Of a DNA stretch of 5,825 nt, positions 5,696 through 5,825 are shown piece by piece; position 1 is the first letter of the stretch; the number at the start of each line of letters is the position of its first letter. The DNA is taken from contig DAYE01000090.1 in assembly GCA_002506745.1 (NCBI GenBank), positions 1 through 5,825 on the forward strand, in the 5' to 3' direction. The translations under genes were made by a program, and so were the position numbers. The DNA comes from Euryarchaeota archaeon UBA33. GTDB taxonomy: Archaea > Thermoplasmatota > E2 > DHVEG-1. The notes under the pieces are model-generated. The model did no database searches and had not been told where the DNA came from. It saw only the letters and a program-made list of their open reading frames with translations.

Positions 5696-5706
5696 ATGCG
5701 AAATCA
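5659..5706 (+). repeat. Dispersed intergenic repeat, copy 4 (complete long form)
   Basis: This is the best preserved copy: AAGCATTGACACGG, TTTTAAGGACTCAATG, T7, then ATGCGAAATCA. It starts 18 bp after the nitroreductase stop and shares 33 of its first 36 bases with copy 3 on the other side of that gene. It is the reference for defining the element's parts. Confidence 0.85.
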
Positions 5707-5763
5707 AATCATAAAAAGAAGTTAAAATAGTTGATTCCTAGCCAAAGACTTTTAATTGCAGGA

Positions 5764-5825
5764 TTAAATATCCAGTTCATCTGTGGTAATTAATTGAATA
5801 TCTATATTATGATCCTTTGATTTGT
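5764..5825 (-). CDS. Possible 3' end of a minus-strand gene running off the right edge
   Basis: One minus-strand frame stays open from the window edge for 19 codons and ends in TAA at 5764-5766, giving a C-terminus DHNIDIQLITTDELDI. The composition looks protein-like, but 19 open codons are expected often by chance and no family can be recognised. If real, it converges on the nitroreductase, with repeat copy 4 in the spacer between the two ends. Confidence 0.25.
   Translation of the reverse strand, partial: KSKDHNIDIQLITTDELDI

Noticed and set aside
35..5706. The five repeats as a CRISPR array or as integron attC sites
   Set aside because: The spacing is gene-sized and irregular, so not CRISPR. 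The copies lack the GTTRRRY/RYYYAAC core and the paired arms of attC sites, and no integrase gene is in view.

Overview
The window reads as a piece of an archaeal chromosome, most likely a mesophilic euryarchaeon of the Thermoplasmatota type (for example the marine-sediment lineages); the lineage is an inference. Support comes from BRE/TATA-like promoters (CCAAAC followed by ATTTAAAT), Shine-Dalgarno sites of the GGAGG/GGTGAT type, U-tract ends without GC-rich hairpins, and two exported proteins rich in N-glycosylation sequons. One of those has a purple-acid-phosphatase core, a PKD-like domain and an aromatic/basic C-terminal tail, a build I associate with that group. No tRNA, rRNA, CRISPR array or transposase gene was seen.

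Layout, left to right. 1-194 is intergenic, with one copy of a short repeat. 195-575 (minus) encodes a SemiSWEET/PQ-loop membrane protein. 576-882 is intergenic: a hairpin overlapping the SemiSWEET promoter, a second repeat copy and the U-tract end of the next gene. 883-1383 (minus) encodes a small secreted, sequon-rich protein of unknown function. 1384-1636 is intergenic: its promoter and a diverged repeat copy. 1637-2968 (minus) encodes a PaaK/CapK-type AMP-forming ligase. 3004-4611 (minus) encodes a large secreted metallophosphatase and lies 35 bp upstream of the ligase, so the two probably form one transcription unit. 4612-4887 is a divergent intergenic region with the phosphatase promoter, a repeat copy and the promoter of the next gene. 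4888-5640 (plus) encodes a TM1586-type nitroreductase. 5641-5825 holds a repeat copy that can fold as a terminator, and possibly the end of another minus-strand gene.

The genes do not form an obvious pathway. The main point of interest is non-coding. A 31-49 bp element (AAGCATTGACAYGG at its left end, TGCGAAATCA at its right end) occurs five times in 5.8 kb, always in the same orientation, and once in every spacer between transcription units. The two genes for exported proteins also share a nearly identical 27 bp promoter block, each with a repeat copy about 11-17 bp beyond it. Together these look like a duplicated regulatory cassette or a small dispersed repeat family of this genome.
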